A stretch of 64,000 nucleotides of DNA from Bog-473 sp963817735 (GCA_963817735.1 CAWFPP010000001.1:1-64000); one strand, 5' to 3'; positions 33,365-44,471 are shown, counted from the first letter of the stretch. Translations and numbers: made by a program. Notes: generated from the letters alone by a model not told the origin.

Positions 33365-34580
33365 TCAGAGCGGATCGGTGTTCGTTATTTGGGCGCTGGC
33401 ACGACGTAGAGCCCATTGGACAGCCAATTCGAGCGGAACCACCGTGAGCTGTGACGCGGCCAATCCCTCGTGCTCACCGGAGGTGTAGTCGTACGTTCCG
33501 AGGACTCCCTCGTAGTTGGTGTTCTCGACGAAGGTACGGATGCTGCCCGGGTCATAGGCGTTGACGCCATTGGCGGCGCTGGCGAAGAGCTCAAGGGCGT
33601 CGTACCCCTGTGCATAGGGCGTGATGGGGCCGACGAGCCGGGTCTGGTGGAGTGCCTGCAGCGCCCGGGCCCGGAACGAGTCCAGACTCTTGGGAACGTG
33701 GTCCGACACCACCAGCGACTTCGACACGATCACCTGGACTCCGTCGGCGGCCGCGGTCGGTTGCAACAAAGCCGTCTGCGTGGAGGCGAGGACGGGCAGT
33801 GTCGAGCGGGCGCCTCGGCGGGCCGCGAGCAACGGGGCCAGGGTCGCCCCACTGTCGAAGATCACGACGACGTTCGGGCGACCCGCTTCGAGGTCGGTCC
33901 ATGCCGACGCAGCGCCCGACCGGGAATCGGCGACGAAGGTCGTCGCGGTGACGGTGAGACCGGCCGAGCGGGCGTCGTTCCGGAATGCGGTGGCCCCTTC
34001 GGCGGCCACCTACGAGCTCGAGCGAACGAGGGCAATGCGGTCGAGGCGCTGCCGCTTGGCCGCCGCCACCAGCACGCCGGCTTGGTCCACCATCGACGAT
34101 GCGATGGGGAACGTGTTGGGGAACTCACTGGGCTTGAAGGTCACGGCGAGAGCGGAGTAGCTGCCGGCCGCGGTCCCGAGCGCACCGATGTGGTCGACGT
34201 CGGCCGGATTCTCCAAGGCCAGAAAGGGTCCCAAGAGGAACGACACCTTTTCCTGGTTCACCAGGTCCAGCAGCGCCTGATTGTCGACAGCGGGATCGGA
34301 GCGATCGTCCTTGTAGAGCAATTCCAGACACCGGTGGGCCGTGAGGACGCCTCCGGCGGCATTGACGCCATTGACCCCCAGCTCGAGGCCGAGCAATTGG
34401 GCATGCCCGACTGCGCTGTCGGACCCGCTCAACGGAAGGGAGGCGCCCACCTCGACCACGGCCGAGGTGTCGCAGTGCCCCTCGACCGGATAGACGGTCG
34501 GTGGGCACACCCAAGCGCGGCGCGGTGTGGCAGCCCGTAAGGACCACGGCGGCCGCGGCCATCGCAACGAGGCCCACCAC
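33365..34580 (-). pseudogene. Periplasmic ligand-binding lipoprotein of HAAT-type ABC system, interrupted
   Basis: About 404 codons. ATG 34580 starts a lipoprotein signal MVGLVAMAAAAVVLTGC (lipobox LTGC). The frame then shifts near 34510 into CPPTVYPVEGHCDTSAVVEVGASLPLSGSDSAVGHAQLLGLELGVNGVNAAGGVL, the Peripla_BP_6 fold. A TAG at 34010-34012 splits VRSSS from VAAEGATAFRNDARSAGL. The second half (VVVIFDSGATLAPLLAA, ITPYAQGYDALELFASAANG) completes the binding fold. It is the last gene of the ABC locus; a shift plus a stop leave open real decay or sequence error. Confidence 0.75.
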
Positions 34581-34601
34581 GGCGGCCGCGGGGGCGACGG
34601 C

Positions 34602-37541
34602 TCACAGCGCGGCGACTCCGAGATATGACTCAATCACCACCGGATCATTCAGGACGTCCTCCGGGGTCCCCGTCGCGACGACGGCGCCGAGGTCGAGGGC
34701 GATGGCCCGATCGGCCAACTGGCGCAACAGGCCCATGTCGTGCTCAATGAGAATCATCGAACAGTCGAGGCGGCGCTTGGTTTCGAGCAGGACCGGGGCC
34801 ATGGCTTCGGTCTCGGCCTGGGCCAGGCCGGCGGACGGCTCGTCGAGCAGGACGATGTTCGGGCCCATGGCGATGATCACCGCCAACTCGAGAAGGCGTC
34901 GCACACCCGTCGACAGATCTGAGGTCAGTTGATCCGCGTATTGCATCAGCCCGAGAGGCTCGAGGATCTCGTCGGCGGCTTGGCGCAGGCGGCGTTCGGA
35001 TCGGCGCACGGTGGGCAGGCACAACAAGGCGGCCACCGCCCCAGGCGAAGAGGCGTGGTGAGAGATCGCCATGATGACCGACTCGTGCACCGTGAGACCC
35101 GGCCACAGGCGGGCGGCCTGGAAGGAGCGGCCAACCCCGTGCTTCGCTCTTCGATAGGCGGGCCAGGACGTGATGTCGTCTTCTCCCATGATGATCGGCC
35201 TTTCTCGGAGCGCCGCTCGCCCGAGAGCAATTCGAAGATGGTGGTCTTGCCGGCACCGTTCGGCCCGAGCAGGCCCAGGATCTCGCCCCGGTAGAGGTCG
35301 AGGTCGACGCCATCGACCGCCACCACCCCGCCAAAGCGCTGGTAGAGGCCCCGGGCCGACAACACGGCGCGGCTGAGCGTCCAGCGCTGCGTCGAGCGGC
35401 AGCGCCAGGTCTGCCCTGTCGACAGACCGCCCGGGTCAGGTCGGTCGGCGAATCGGTGGCTCCGCCCAGGAGCACGGAGCGGACGATGTCCTGGCGGTCG
35501 AGCAGGTCGGCCGTCCGCCCGGAGAAGACCACCTGACCCTTCTCCATGAAGATGGCCCGATCGCAGAGCCGGAGGGCGAGGTTGATGGACTGCTCGACCA
35601 GGATGATGGCGGTGCCCCCGTCGTGGATGCCCTTGGACGATGCCAAGCAGGCTCTCGATCACGGTGGGGGCGAGCCCCAGGGAGAGCTCGTCGATGATCA
35701 GCAGCTTCGGTTTGGCGATGAAGGCCATGGAGAGACTGAGCATCTGCTGCTCGCCTCCCGAGAGTGAGCCCGCCGGGGTGTGCCAGCGGCGGGACAGCAC
35801 GGGGAAGTAGCCGAGCACCGTCTCGGTGGCCCGGGCGAGGTCCTCGTCATCGGTGTCGTACAGCCAACCGGCCACCCGCAGGCACTCGGCCGACGGTGAG
35901 CCCGGGAAAGATGCCGCGCCCTCCGGGCACCTGCAGGATGCCGGCCTCCGTGATCCGGTAGGCCTCGTAGGTCGTGATGGCCGTGCCGTCGAACATGACC
36001 TCCCCGGCGGTCGGTACCACCAGGCCCGAGATGGCTCGCATGAGCGTGGACTTGCCGGCGCCGTTGGTGCCGAGCACCGCCACCATCTCGCCGTCGCCCA
36101 CGTCGAGGTCCACGCCGAAGACGACCTGGACGCCGTCATAGCCGGCATCGAGCGAGCGGACCATGAGGAGACGGCCTGTCCCGTCAGCCCGTTCCTGACG
36201 CACGGCGGCATCCGCCGCCTCGGTGATCTTGCGCTTCGCGATGTCCTGCGCCACGAATCGGGAGGCCGAACGGAGCAGCGACGCGCCGATGACGAACAGC
36301 GGGACGAAGATCCAGAACGAGGCTCGGTAGCCGAAGGCATTGGTGATGAGGGAGTTGATGGTGGGGACGCCGTTGGGGGGACCGATGAGGAGCGCGCCGA
36401 AGGTGAGCCAGACCGTGGAGAGCCCGAAGCCCAAGGTCAGCATGCGAGTCGGCAGCGCCACCGAGAGCATGGCGTAGACGCCGCCGATCACCACGGCAGA
36501 GGCGCCGGCGAAGACCAGCTGCGCGGCAAAGGCCACGATCACATCGGGCGCCAGGGCCAGGCAGGCTGCTCCGGCGGCGGCAGCCACGGCCAGCCACGCG
36601 ATGGTGCGCATCGCCTTCCCCGGCTCGGCGGCGATGCGCCGCGGCAGGACCACCAGGCCGATGAGCAGGCCGATGACCGCTCCCGGCTCGGCCAGGCCGA
36701 AGAGCAGGGCGCGGTGCGCAGCGTCCTGGTGGAAGATGTTCTCGTAGTACGCGGTGGCGTAGAAGGTGATGCCGAGGATGGTCCCGAGCAGGAACGGGAG
36801 CGAGTAGTAGATCAGTCGAAGGGACCGGGTAGTGGCGATGACCCGGGCGGCCTCGGGCACCGTGGCCGGCTCGACCGGAGGTTCGGGGCGGTCCGGATCG
36901 CCTTCCGGCAGGCCGCCGGCGGGGACCGGGTCCGGGAGCCGGGCGGCGAGCACCACAAAGACGAATGCACCGGCCGCCAGGACGAAGAACGACGCCTGCC
37001 AGCCGAAGAGCGTAGGCCAGGACTCCGACCATGAGCGGGCACAGGGTGAGGCCGAACACGAGGGCTGCCCGCTGGGCCAGGATCACCCGCGGCCGCAGGC
37101 TGACCGGGTAGTAGTCGCACAGGAGGGAGTTCTGAGTCGAGGTCAGGGCGCCGCCGCCGAGCACCACTCCGATGGCGCCGGCGTAGAGCAGGATCTGGTT
37201 GGGGAACACGCCCGGCCAGCCACAGGACGGCGGCGGCAGCGGTGAAGAATCCGCCCGCACCGACCAGGACCCTGGTCCGCGAGGTCCGGTTGGCCACCAG
37301 GGCCAAGACGAAGTCGGGGCCGAGACCCGTCTGCACCTGCTGGACGGCCACCAGGGCCAGGATGGAGAGCCCCTGCGTGGTAGGCGTCCTGCATCTGCGG
37401 CAGCAGCAGGACGAAGGTCAGGGCGCTCATGGGCAGGAGGGCGCCCAGGCCCATGACGGCGATCAGCGGGCGCGGCGAATAGCTCCCGGTGAGGCGCGAG
37501 GGCCTCCGTGGGGGCGTCGGGGGATAGGGGAGATCAGCCAT
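34602..37541 (-). pseudogene. MFS transporter fused to two ABC ATPases (LivF-like then LivG-like), multiply frameshifted
   Basis: About 980 codons read on the minus strand. MFS part: MADLPYPPTPP, LIAVMGLGALLPMSALTFVLLLPQMQDAYHAG, VFPNQILLYAGAIGVVLGGGALTSTQNSL, ending about 36200. In the same uninterrupted frame follows a LivF-like ATPase (MVRSLDAGYDGVQVVFGVDLDVGDGEMVAVLGTNGAGKSTLM; signature SLSGGEQQMLSLSMAF), then a LivG-like ATPase (GEILGLLGPNGAGKTTIFELLSG; DLSTGVRRLLELAVII; LLDEPSAGLA). Shifts lie near 37372, 37210, 37025, 35880, 35640, 35440 and 35195. The MFS-LivF junction is free of shifts, so that fusion is real; LivF-LivG fusion is less certain. Confidence 0.75.
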
Positions 37542-39767
37542 GGGCGCCCGTATCGAGGCCGAGGGTGAGCACGTCGGCGGTCGGGCGGTCCACCGAGCCG
37601 GGCTGCGCGGTTTCCTGGTCGTGTGCCGTGCCGGCGCCGGTGTCCTCGTCGGGCCGGCGCCAGATCCCGGCCGCGGTGATGCCGCGGCGGCGGGCCACCA
37701 CGCGCAAGAGCTGGTCCCGGCCGCGGTTGAGCAGGCCGCCGATGCCTTCGGGCAGGAAGAGCAGGAGCAGCAGGATGCCCAACCCGTTGACGAGCTGGGC
37801 GTAGCCGGCCGGGAGGTAGTACTGGGCCCCCCACACCACCGCGGCGCCCAGGATCACGCCCGGCATGGAGCCCAGGCCGCCGATGACCACCATGGAGAAC
37901 ATGGTGATGTTGATGTCCGCGGTGAACGACCCGCTGTTGATGCCCTGCTGCTGGACGGCGAAGAGCGAGCCGGCGAACCCGGCGATGCCCCCGGAGATGG
38001 CGAAGGCCAGCAACTTGTGACGGGTGGTGTTGACGGCGGCCGCCCGCGCCGCCGGCTCGTTGTCGCGGGTGGCGATGAGGTCCCGGCCCGTCCTGCTCTG
38101 GCGCAGCGAGCGCACCGCCAGGAGGACCAGGAAGAAGCCGGCCAGGCAGAAGTAATAGACCTGGGAGTCGGAGTTCAAGACGCTCGCCCCGAACAGCGTG
38201 GGCCGGTTGGCCTGGGTGGTGACGAACCAGGGCAGGTAGTTGGGCTGCAGGAAGTACGACGAGGCGGTGACTCCGAAGGCCAGGGTGGTCACGGCCAGGA
38301 ACGGCCCGGACATGCGCAGGGCCGGGAGCCCGATGAACAGCGACACCAGGGCGCCGACGAGGACCCCGACCGCCAGCGCGGCGAAGAAGTCCCACCCGTG
38401 GCGGGAGTAGAGGAGCACCGTGGTGGCGCCGCCGATGCCGGCCAGCCCGAATTGCCCGAGGGAGATCTGTCCCGTCCATCCCGTCAGCACCAGCAGTGAG
38501 AGCCCGACGATGGCGTAGACCACGATGAGCGAGGCCAGATAGGTCTGGCTGTCGCTGAGCAGCAGCGGGAGCAGGGCCACCACGGCCACGAAGGCGACCT
38601 TCATGACCCGGAGGGTCCAGCGCACCTCGGGCAGGCTGGCCAGCTGGCGGGGGATGGGCCGGACCGAGGCCACGTAGCGCCAGCTCGACTGCTCGCCCTC
38701 GGTGACCCGCGAGCGGGAGCGCCGCTGCAGGAGGAGGGCCACGACGATGACGACCACCAGCGAGGCGTCCACGTAGGTCGTGTTGGAGTACGTCCAGGTG
38801 GCCCCGGCGTCGAACACGCCGATGGCCAGTGCCGCCACGACGGTCCGGGGCATGCTCTCCATCCGCCCGATCACGGCGGCGGCCAGGATGCGCAGCAGGA
38901 TCTCGTCGCCTCCCGCGGTGACGGTCTGGAACCCGCCGAACCCGAGGACGGGCACCTGCAACAAGATGGCCAGGGTGGACAGGACGGCGGCCAGCACCCA
39001 GATGATGGTGTCGAGGCGGGCCACCGAGATCCCGAGCAGGGTGGCCCGGTCGCTGTTCTCGGCGGCCGCCCGGATGCCCAGCCCGTACTTGGAGTAGCGC
39101 ATGAACAGGGCCAGGGCGGACGCCGCGAGCATGGCCCCCACCACGGCCACGATGTCGTTGCCGCTGAAGAGCACCGGACCGATGGTGAACGACACATGCA
39201 GGGGCGTGTTGACCGACTGGCTGTTCGAGGCGTTGACGCACGACTGGTTGGTGGCCGGGTTGCAGAAGAGGATCGGGAGCCACGGTGGCCACCCCGGTCA
39301 GGAGCTGGGCCAGCCCGATGGTGGCCACGGTCAGGATCAGCCGGGAGCTGTTGCGGAAGTGGCGGGGCAACAGGCTGGCCAACGCGCCGAGGATGATGGC
39401 GGCGCCGATGCCGGCCGCCGCGGCCAGCACGAAGGGAACTCCGTAGGTGACCACCAGCTCGATGGCCAGCACGGCCGGCAGCACGCCGATCGGAGGCCTG
39501 GGCGAAGTTGATGATGCGGTCCCCGCGGTAGATGAGGACGATGCCCACGGCCAGGATGGCGTAGATGGCGCCGTAGACGATGCCCAGGAGCACGATTCCG
39601 AGGGGCAGGCCCTTGGGCAGGATGGCGGCCAGGAGGATCCACACCCCGACTGCACCGAAGAACCAGGCCAGGGCGGCGCGGGTCGACCGCCACAGCGAGG
39701 CCCCGCGCTCACGCAGGCCGCGGTCCACCTGACCTCCCGGCGGCGCGCCTCCCTCAGGAATCGTCAC
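37534..39767 (-). pseudogene. Fused LivH-LivM-type ABC permease, two frameshifts
   Basis: About 744 codons, GTG 39767. The LivH-like half (LGIVYGAIYAILAVGIVLIYRGDRIINFAQA; SRLILTVATIGLAQLL; RYSKYGLGIRAAAENSDRATLLGISV) runs into the LivM-like half (IVVYAIVGLSLLVLTGWTGQISLGQFGLAGIGG; GRDLIATRDNEPAARAAAVNTTRHKLLAFAISGGIAG; VIGGLGSMPGVILGA). Shifts lie near 39495 and 39292 (the latter in a CCCC run). Together with the ATPases it forms a HAAT (branched-chain amino-acid-type) importer, but such systems also take up urea, amides and aromatic acids. Overlaps the MFS-ABC gene by 8 bp. Confidence 0.8.
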
Positions 39768-39947
39768 GTTGACCCGTCACCGTCCGCGATCACCGTCTAC
39801 GCCCGGAGGTCTCTATGGCGCGGCCGATCACTGCCTCGTCGACACCTCGTAGCCGGGTGGCCACGTGCCCACCCGACGGATGAGTGAGCCACCCGTCGCT
39901 CCGTCAACCCTTACTTGTGGATGCGGACGCACGTCTCTCTGCCATGG

Positions 39948-41649
39948 TCAACTCGCTCCGAAGAGCGGGGGCAGGGTGGTCGGCCACTGACCCAGCGAGT
40001 AGCGCTTGCCGCCGAGGACGGCCACGAAGGTCCCCGTCACGCCGTTGAGGGGCGACGTCTTGGTCCCGTCCCAGTAGACGAAGCGGGCATCGTCAGCCGC
40101 TGTGTGGACGCCTGCCCCGGGCGTCCCCGTCGGCCCGAGGTTGTAGGTCCACTGACCGTATTGATAGTCCGGCGCGCCGAGCGTGGGCAGCGCGTGGATC
40201 CCCCGGGCCATCGTTGCTCGGCGTCAGGTCGGGCCCGGCCGCCTGCAGGTCGTCGAAGATCTCCACCAGGGCGCCGTAGTTGCCGTCGGTGCCCTTGGGG
40301 ATGGCGTGCCCGGTCAGCTTCTGGTAGAGCTGGCCGGCCAGCGACTGCGGGCCGGTCGTGGCGGTCGAGGGCGCGCTCTCGGACAGGCCGAACATGTGGC
40401 CCTGGATCTCGGGCAGGTCGTAGAGCCCCTGGGCCACCTGGTCCAGGTCGGTCAGGGCCGAGCCGGTCATGAACCACTCGGGGTGGTAGTTCTGGGCCGC
40501 CGCCGCCTTGGTCAACAGGCCGAGCGAGAAGGGGTCGGCCGAGCAGATGACCGTGGTCACCCCGGCCGCCTTGAACTGGATGATGGCCTGCTGCGCCGAC
40601 TGCTGGAAGGTGGCGATGTCCAGGTTGTAGTCGAAGCTGGGCGACAGCTCGCTCTTGTTGACGTGGTACTTGTTCTCGACCAGATTGACGAATTCCTTGG
40701 TGCAGTTCAGGTACTGGGACACGTTGGGGACGAAGGCGGCGAACTTGCGCACCTGGTCCTTGAGGGTCGGGTCACCGGCGTAAATGGCCTTCTTCCCACC
40801 CAGCATGGTGGCCACCACCTCGGCCTCGGAGGCCGTGATCGTGTCGCAGTTCTGGGTGGTCGACCACACGTAGGGATTGAGCGCCTCGAACGCGGCCTCG
40901 TCGTAGTACGGGTCACCGTCGAACTCCACCAGGTGGTCCTGGGCGGCACAGGTGGAGAACGGGCCGGTGCCTCCGTAGGAGTCCCCGTTCGTCATGCCCG
41001 TCTCCCCGAAGGCGTGCATCTGGTTGGCGATCGCGTCGGCGTCGGCACAGGCCTGCGGCTGGCCCTGCCCCAGCTCCTCGGTGGTGAAGCTGGCCTGGGT
41101 GGTGTACGGCTTGATGACGACCTTGCGCCCGTAGAGGTCATAGACGCTGTTGAAGTAGTTGACGAAGACCTGCTGCACCTGGCTGATGACCTGGGGGATG
41201 GCGCCCCCGGCCGCCTTGGCCTGCGCCTCGATCTCCTCGGTGTCGGCGGCGCTGGGGAACTCGCGCTCGGCCAGGGTGATGGTGCTGGCCGTCACGCCGT
41301 CGTACGTGGCCCCACCGTTGTTGCCGGTGAACTTCGGGAGGCAAGGCGGGGCGTACGGCGAGTCGAACTGCGGAGTCGACGGCGTGCACTTGGCGCCCGG
41401 GCTGGTGGTGCCGGTGCCCGCCTTTATGCCGCCCGACGCCGGGTAGGCCCACGGGTAGGGCCCCTCACCGGCCGGACCCGAGCTCTTCAGCACCGGGGAC
41501 CCGCTCGACGCCCCCGCCACCGGGACCATCACCAGTGCGGTGAGCACGGCCACCCCCAGCACGATGGCGGAGCGTCCCCCCGCGACCATCCGATGCCATG
41601 CGAAGTGCCGCGACGGGACGCTGATCGACCTTTGGCCCGACGATGTCAT
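39948..41649 (-). pseudogene. Large periplasmic ligand-binding protein of HAAT-type ABC system, one frameshift
   Basis: About 566 codons, ATG 41649. A signal peptide (SAIVLGVAVLTALVMVPVAGAS, cleavage near residue 47), then a Peripla_BP_6-like fold: GVTASTITLAEREFPS, QVFVNYFNSVYDLYGRKVVIKPY, CADADAIANQMHAFGETG, GVTTVICSADPFSLGLLTKAAAAQNYHPEWFMTGSA. Near 40212 one extra base shifts DLTPSN into MARGIHALPTLGAPDYQYGQWTYNLG, ending LFGAS at 39948. Larger than usual LivK (about 400). First structural gene of the ABC locus, downstream of the TetR gene. Confidence 0.8.
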
Positions 41650-41749
41650 GGCCCCCCTTTGTGTCTGATGGATGCACGGCGGGATTCCCCCCCGCCCTTT
41701 CCTACTGCTTGGCCGGAGACGTTAGTGAGGTCACGGTGCGTCTGCCTTG

Positions 41750-42401
41750 TCAAGCCCGCGACAATGCGCGGAGTCCGCGCGAATAGGCGCCGACCACCAT
41801 GGCGAGGTACGTCTCCTCGAGGATCCCTCCATTCTCCTCTGTCGGATCGATGCGCCATTGCGCGAGGACCGCATCGAGCGCGCCCAACAGAACGGCCGTG
41901 GCAGAGGTGGAACGTCTGCGCTCCAGCCCGTACTGGCGGGCCGCGACCGCGGCGAAGGCCCGAACCGTCTCGCGATCTCTCGAACGCTGCTCCCGTCGAA
42001 TGTCGCGGTTCCACCCGCCGGCGGCACCGAGGGCGGCGAAGATCTGGCCTCTCTCCACGGTCGGCCCGAATGGAACCCCGGAGGAGGGCCCGGTACATCT
42101 CCTCGATGCTTCCCGACGAGGCCACTTCCGATGCGAGGTCCAGGTGCAACTTCGACGCTTCCCGACGATATGCGGCGGCCAAGAGCTCGTCGCGGTTGGC
42201 GAAGTGCTTGTAGACGAGGGGTCTGCTGACTCCGGCCCGTTCGGCCACCGCCTCCATCGACACCACCTGCACTCCCTTGGCCCTGACCAGCGCCACGGCG
42301 GCGTCGAGCAGGGCATCACGGCGCGCGGAGCTCTGCAGGCGCTCTCTCACGACGGATTTTCGGTCGGAGGTCGGCCGAGGCCTTGCGCTGGTGGGGCTCA
42401 C
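41750..42401 (-). pseudogene. TetR-family regulator of the ABC/amidohydrolase locus, one frameshift
   Basis: About 216 codons, GTG 42401. N-terminal helix-turn-helix RRDALLDAAVALVRAKGVQVVSMEAVAERAGVSRPLVYKHFANRDELLAAAYRRE at residues 27-80. Near 42078 an extra G in a GGGG run shifts the frame; the C-terminal half continues as FGPTVERGQIFAALGAAGG and TSATAVLLGALDAVLAQWRIDPTEENGGILEETYLAMVVGAYSRGLRAL. It is divergent from the amidohydrolase, with a perfect inverted repeat between them. Confidence 0.82.
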
Positions 42402-42410
42402 GGTGTCAGT

Positions 42411-42429
42411 GTGTCACAGATAGTGACAC
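42411..42429. promoter_or_regulatory. TetR-type operator
   Basis: GTGTCAC-AGATA-GTGACAC: perfect 7-bp arms with 5-bp spacer, between the divergent TetR (starts 42401) and amidohydrolase (starts 42453) genes. Half-sites recur at 42404 (TGTCA) and 42432 (TGTCAC). Confidence 0.7.
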
Positions 42430-42452
42430 TTTGTCACCGACGGGAAGGGTTG

Positions 42453-43619
42453 GTGAGCGCGGTGGAGCCGACAACCTATGTGGGGGAGCGGAGCGTCCTC
42501 GACGCCGACAGCCATGTGATGGAGCTGGCGGACTTCCTCGACGACTTCGTCGACCCGGAGTTCAAGGACCGGCTGCGCGACGTGACGAGCGACCGCCTGG
42601 CCGCCGTGCTCACCGATGCCGTTGCCAAGTCCGAGGCGCGGCATTCGGACACAGAAGCGGAGAAACTGGCCGAGGAGCGTCTCCTGCTGGACAAGGGTTG
42701 GCACGCCATGGGCGCCTTCGACCCGACGGAGCGGAGCCGGGTGCTGGACCTCCTCGGCGTCGAAGGCCAGCTCGTGTTCGCCACCTTCGCCACAGCGAGG
42801 TTCGTCGGCAAGGACGAGGACCGCCTCTACGCGGGAAGCTCTGCGCAGAACAAGGCCATGGCCAACTTCTGCTCGCAGGACAAGCGCTTGCTCCCGGTGG
42901 CGTTCGTGCCGCTGGTCGACCCGAGTCGTGCCGTCGATCTGGCCGTCGAAGCGATCGAGGCCGGATGCGCCGCGGTGATGGTTCCTTCCACGTCCGCCGG
43001 CACGCGGGCACCCACCCATCCCGACCTGCACGGGTTCTGGGATGTGCTCAGCGAAGCGAACGTGCCGTTCGTGCTGCACGTCGGCGGTGGCGGGAGGCTC
43101 CTCGACCCCGCCTTTCACAACAACGCGATGCCGGTTCCCGACCACCTGGGAGGTGGCGAGAACGTCCGATCGAAGGACTTCCTCGCGATCCCCCACTCGC
43201 CGGAGGTGTTCCTGGGAGCACTGATCTACGACGGTCTCTTCGACCGCTTCCCAAAGCTGCGTGGAGGTTGCATCGAGCAGGGAGCGGGCTGGGTGGTGTC
43301 ATGGATGCGCCACCTCGACTACGGGATCCGGGCGTTCCGCCGAACGGAGGAGCCGCTCAGGCGACTCGAGTTGGCCCCCTCGGACTACGTGCGCCGGCAT
43401 CTCAAATTCACACCGTTCCCCGGGGAACCGGTGGACTGGATGATCGAGCAGTCGGGTGCCGAGCTCTTCATGTTCTCGACCGATTTCCCGCATCCCGAGG
43501 GTGGCAGGGATCCATTGCAGAAGTTCGACGATGCACTCGCCGACTCCAGCGAAGCAGATCGTTCGAAGTTCTTCTACGACAACATGGACGAGCTTCTCCA
43601 CGGGGCAGGCACCGCCTGA
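42453..43619 (+). CDS. Amidohydrolase family 2 (TIM-barrel) protein
   Basis: 388 residues, GTG 42453 with GAAGGG upstream. SVLDADSHVMELADFLDDFVDP carries the D-x-H metal ligand start, AAVMVPSTSAG, HPDLHGFWDVLSEANVPFVLHVGGGG (ligand His), GCIEQGAGWVVSWMRHLDYG and FSTDFPHPEGGRDPLQKFDD (conserved Asp). This is the ACMSD/gamma-resorcylate decarboxylase-like amidohydrolase_2 group, which decarboxylates or hydrolyses aromatic or related carboxylates. Regulated, by inference, by the divergent TetR together with the importer locus. Confidence 0.9.
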   Translation: MSAVEPTTYVGERSVLDADSHVMELADFLDDFVDPEFKDRLRDVTSDRLAAVLTDAVAKSEARHSDTEAEKLAEERLLLDKGWHAMGAFDPTERSRVLDLLGVEGQLVFATFATARFVGKDEDRLYAGSSAQNKAMANFCSQDKRLLPVAFVPLVDPSRAVDLAVEAIEAGCAAVMVPSTSAGTRAPTHPDLHGFWDVLSEANVPFVLHVGGGGRLLDPAFHNNAMPVPDHLGGGENVRSKDFLAIPHSPEVFLGALIYDGLFDRFPKLRGGCIEQGAGWVVSWMRHLDYGIRAFRRTEEPLRRLELAPSDYVRRHLKFTPFPGEPVDWMIEQSGAELFMFSTDFPHPEGGRDPLQKFDDALADSSEADRSKFFYDNMDELLHGAGTA

Positions 43620-44048
43620 CGCAGGGATCGGCCGGCCGAAGGTGGTGATCATGACCGACTCGAAGGCCGACGCACGTGTCGCCATGTTCGTGACGGCGGA
43701 TTCCGAGGATCGGCGCATCAATCAGCCATACACCGATATCCGGGAGTGGCGCGATGAGCCGGCCGACCCCATTCGACCGATCGTCGAACCTCAGCCGGGT
43801 CCGGGTGGTGGTCAACGAATGACGAGTCGCTGTCAGCGGCGCGACCGCAGCTGCGCTTTCGGTCCATTTCAGAGGGCGCGGACCCGGTTGTGCTCGACCG
43901 GTTGCGGCGTCCTGCTCCGGTTGCGGCGTCCTGCTCGCTGATATCGGAGGTCGAGCACCGACGAAAGCGATAGTCGGGTGTTTCCCGACCCTGCCAGGGC
44001 TACCCGCCGTCAGCTAGCTCTTGCTGGCGATGGCATCGATCGCCTCGT
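43620..44048. other. Intergenic region without a recognised gene
   Basis: About 430 bp after the amidohydrolase. Short frames lack family patterns. A 19-bp perfect tandem duplication lies at 43898-43935. Confidence 0.4.
43898..43935. repeat. 19-bp direct tandem repeat, two copies
   Basis: CCGGTTGCGGCGTCCTGCT at 43898-43916 is repeated immediately at 43917-43935. Non-coding; probably a slippage duplication. Confidence 0.8.
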
Positions 44049-44471
44049 TCAGCCGCGGGAAGCCAAGACAGCCGGTCGTCGGCTATCACGAATGTTCGAG
44101 GACCAACTCGACCAGCGGAGCCTTCCTCCGGCTCGTCGTACAAGCTCCTCGATGGCACCGAGCGCCGAATACCCGGGCGCGGCGGGTTGCTCAAGCTCGT
44201 CGATCTCCATGGCTATGGAGCTGTAGCCCTCATGGAGCAACTCCTCGACTACCCCCCGAACGTTGGTACCGGTTTGCCCGTCGATGATTCCCCTCAGTCG
44301 AATGATGACGGGGGTTGTTTGGACATCGACCCACAGTTCCAACACCGGGTCCATCTTCCAGTCGACGTCAGGGCAGTAGAGCCGCGGAGGCACACCGGAG
44401 GATCTCGGCGGGACTACGTCAAGGGACTCCAATGTTCGCTCATGATCTCCAGGAGAAGTCACGAGACCCAT
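44049..44471 (-). CDS. STAS-domain-like small protein
   Basis: About 140 residues from ATG 44471 (an ATG at 44354 would leave the domain alone). VDVQTTPVIIRLRGIIDGQTGTNVRGVVEELLHEGYSSIAMEIDELEQPAAPGYSALGAIEELVRRAGGRLR fits the STAS/anti-anti-sigma fold (strand, DxxT/S-like phosphosite region replaced by LEQPAAPGYS). The tail after GGRLR (WSSWSSNIRDS...) looks out of frame; another frame would end LVELVLEHS. Possible partner-switching signalling protein; remnant status possible. Confidence 0.5.
   Translation of the reverse strand: MGLVTSPGDHERTLESLDVVPPRSSGVPPRLYCPDVDWKMDPVLELWVDVQTTPVIIRLRGIIDGQTGTNVRGVVEELLHEGYSSIAMEIDELEQPAAPGYSALGAIEELVRRAGGRLRWSSWSSNIRDSRRPAVLASRG

Noticed and set aside
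35826..37034. 402-residue plus-strand frame opposite the MFS-ABC gene
   Set aside because: No domain pattern, and low-complexity shadow composition; the minus strand carries MFS and ABC motifs.
40183..42213. 676-residue plus-strand frame opposite the binding protein
   Set aside because: Long only because GC-rich third positions avoid stops; no recognisable domain, while the minus strand encodes a signal peptide and binding fold.
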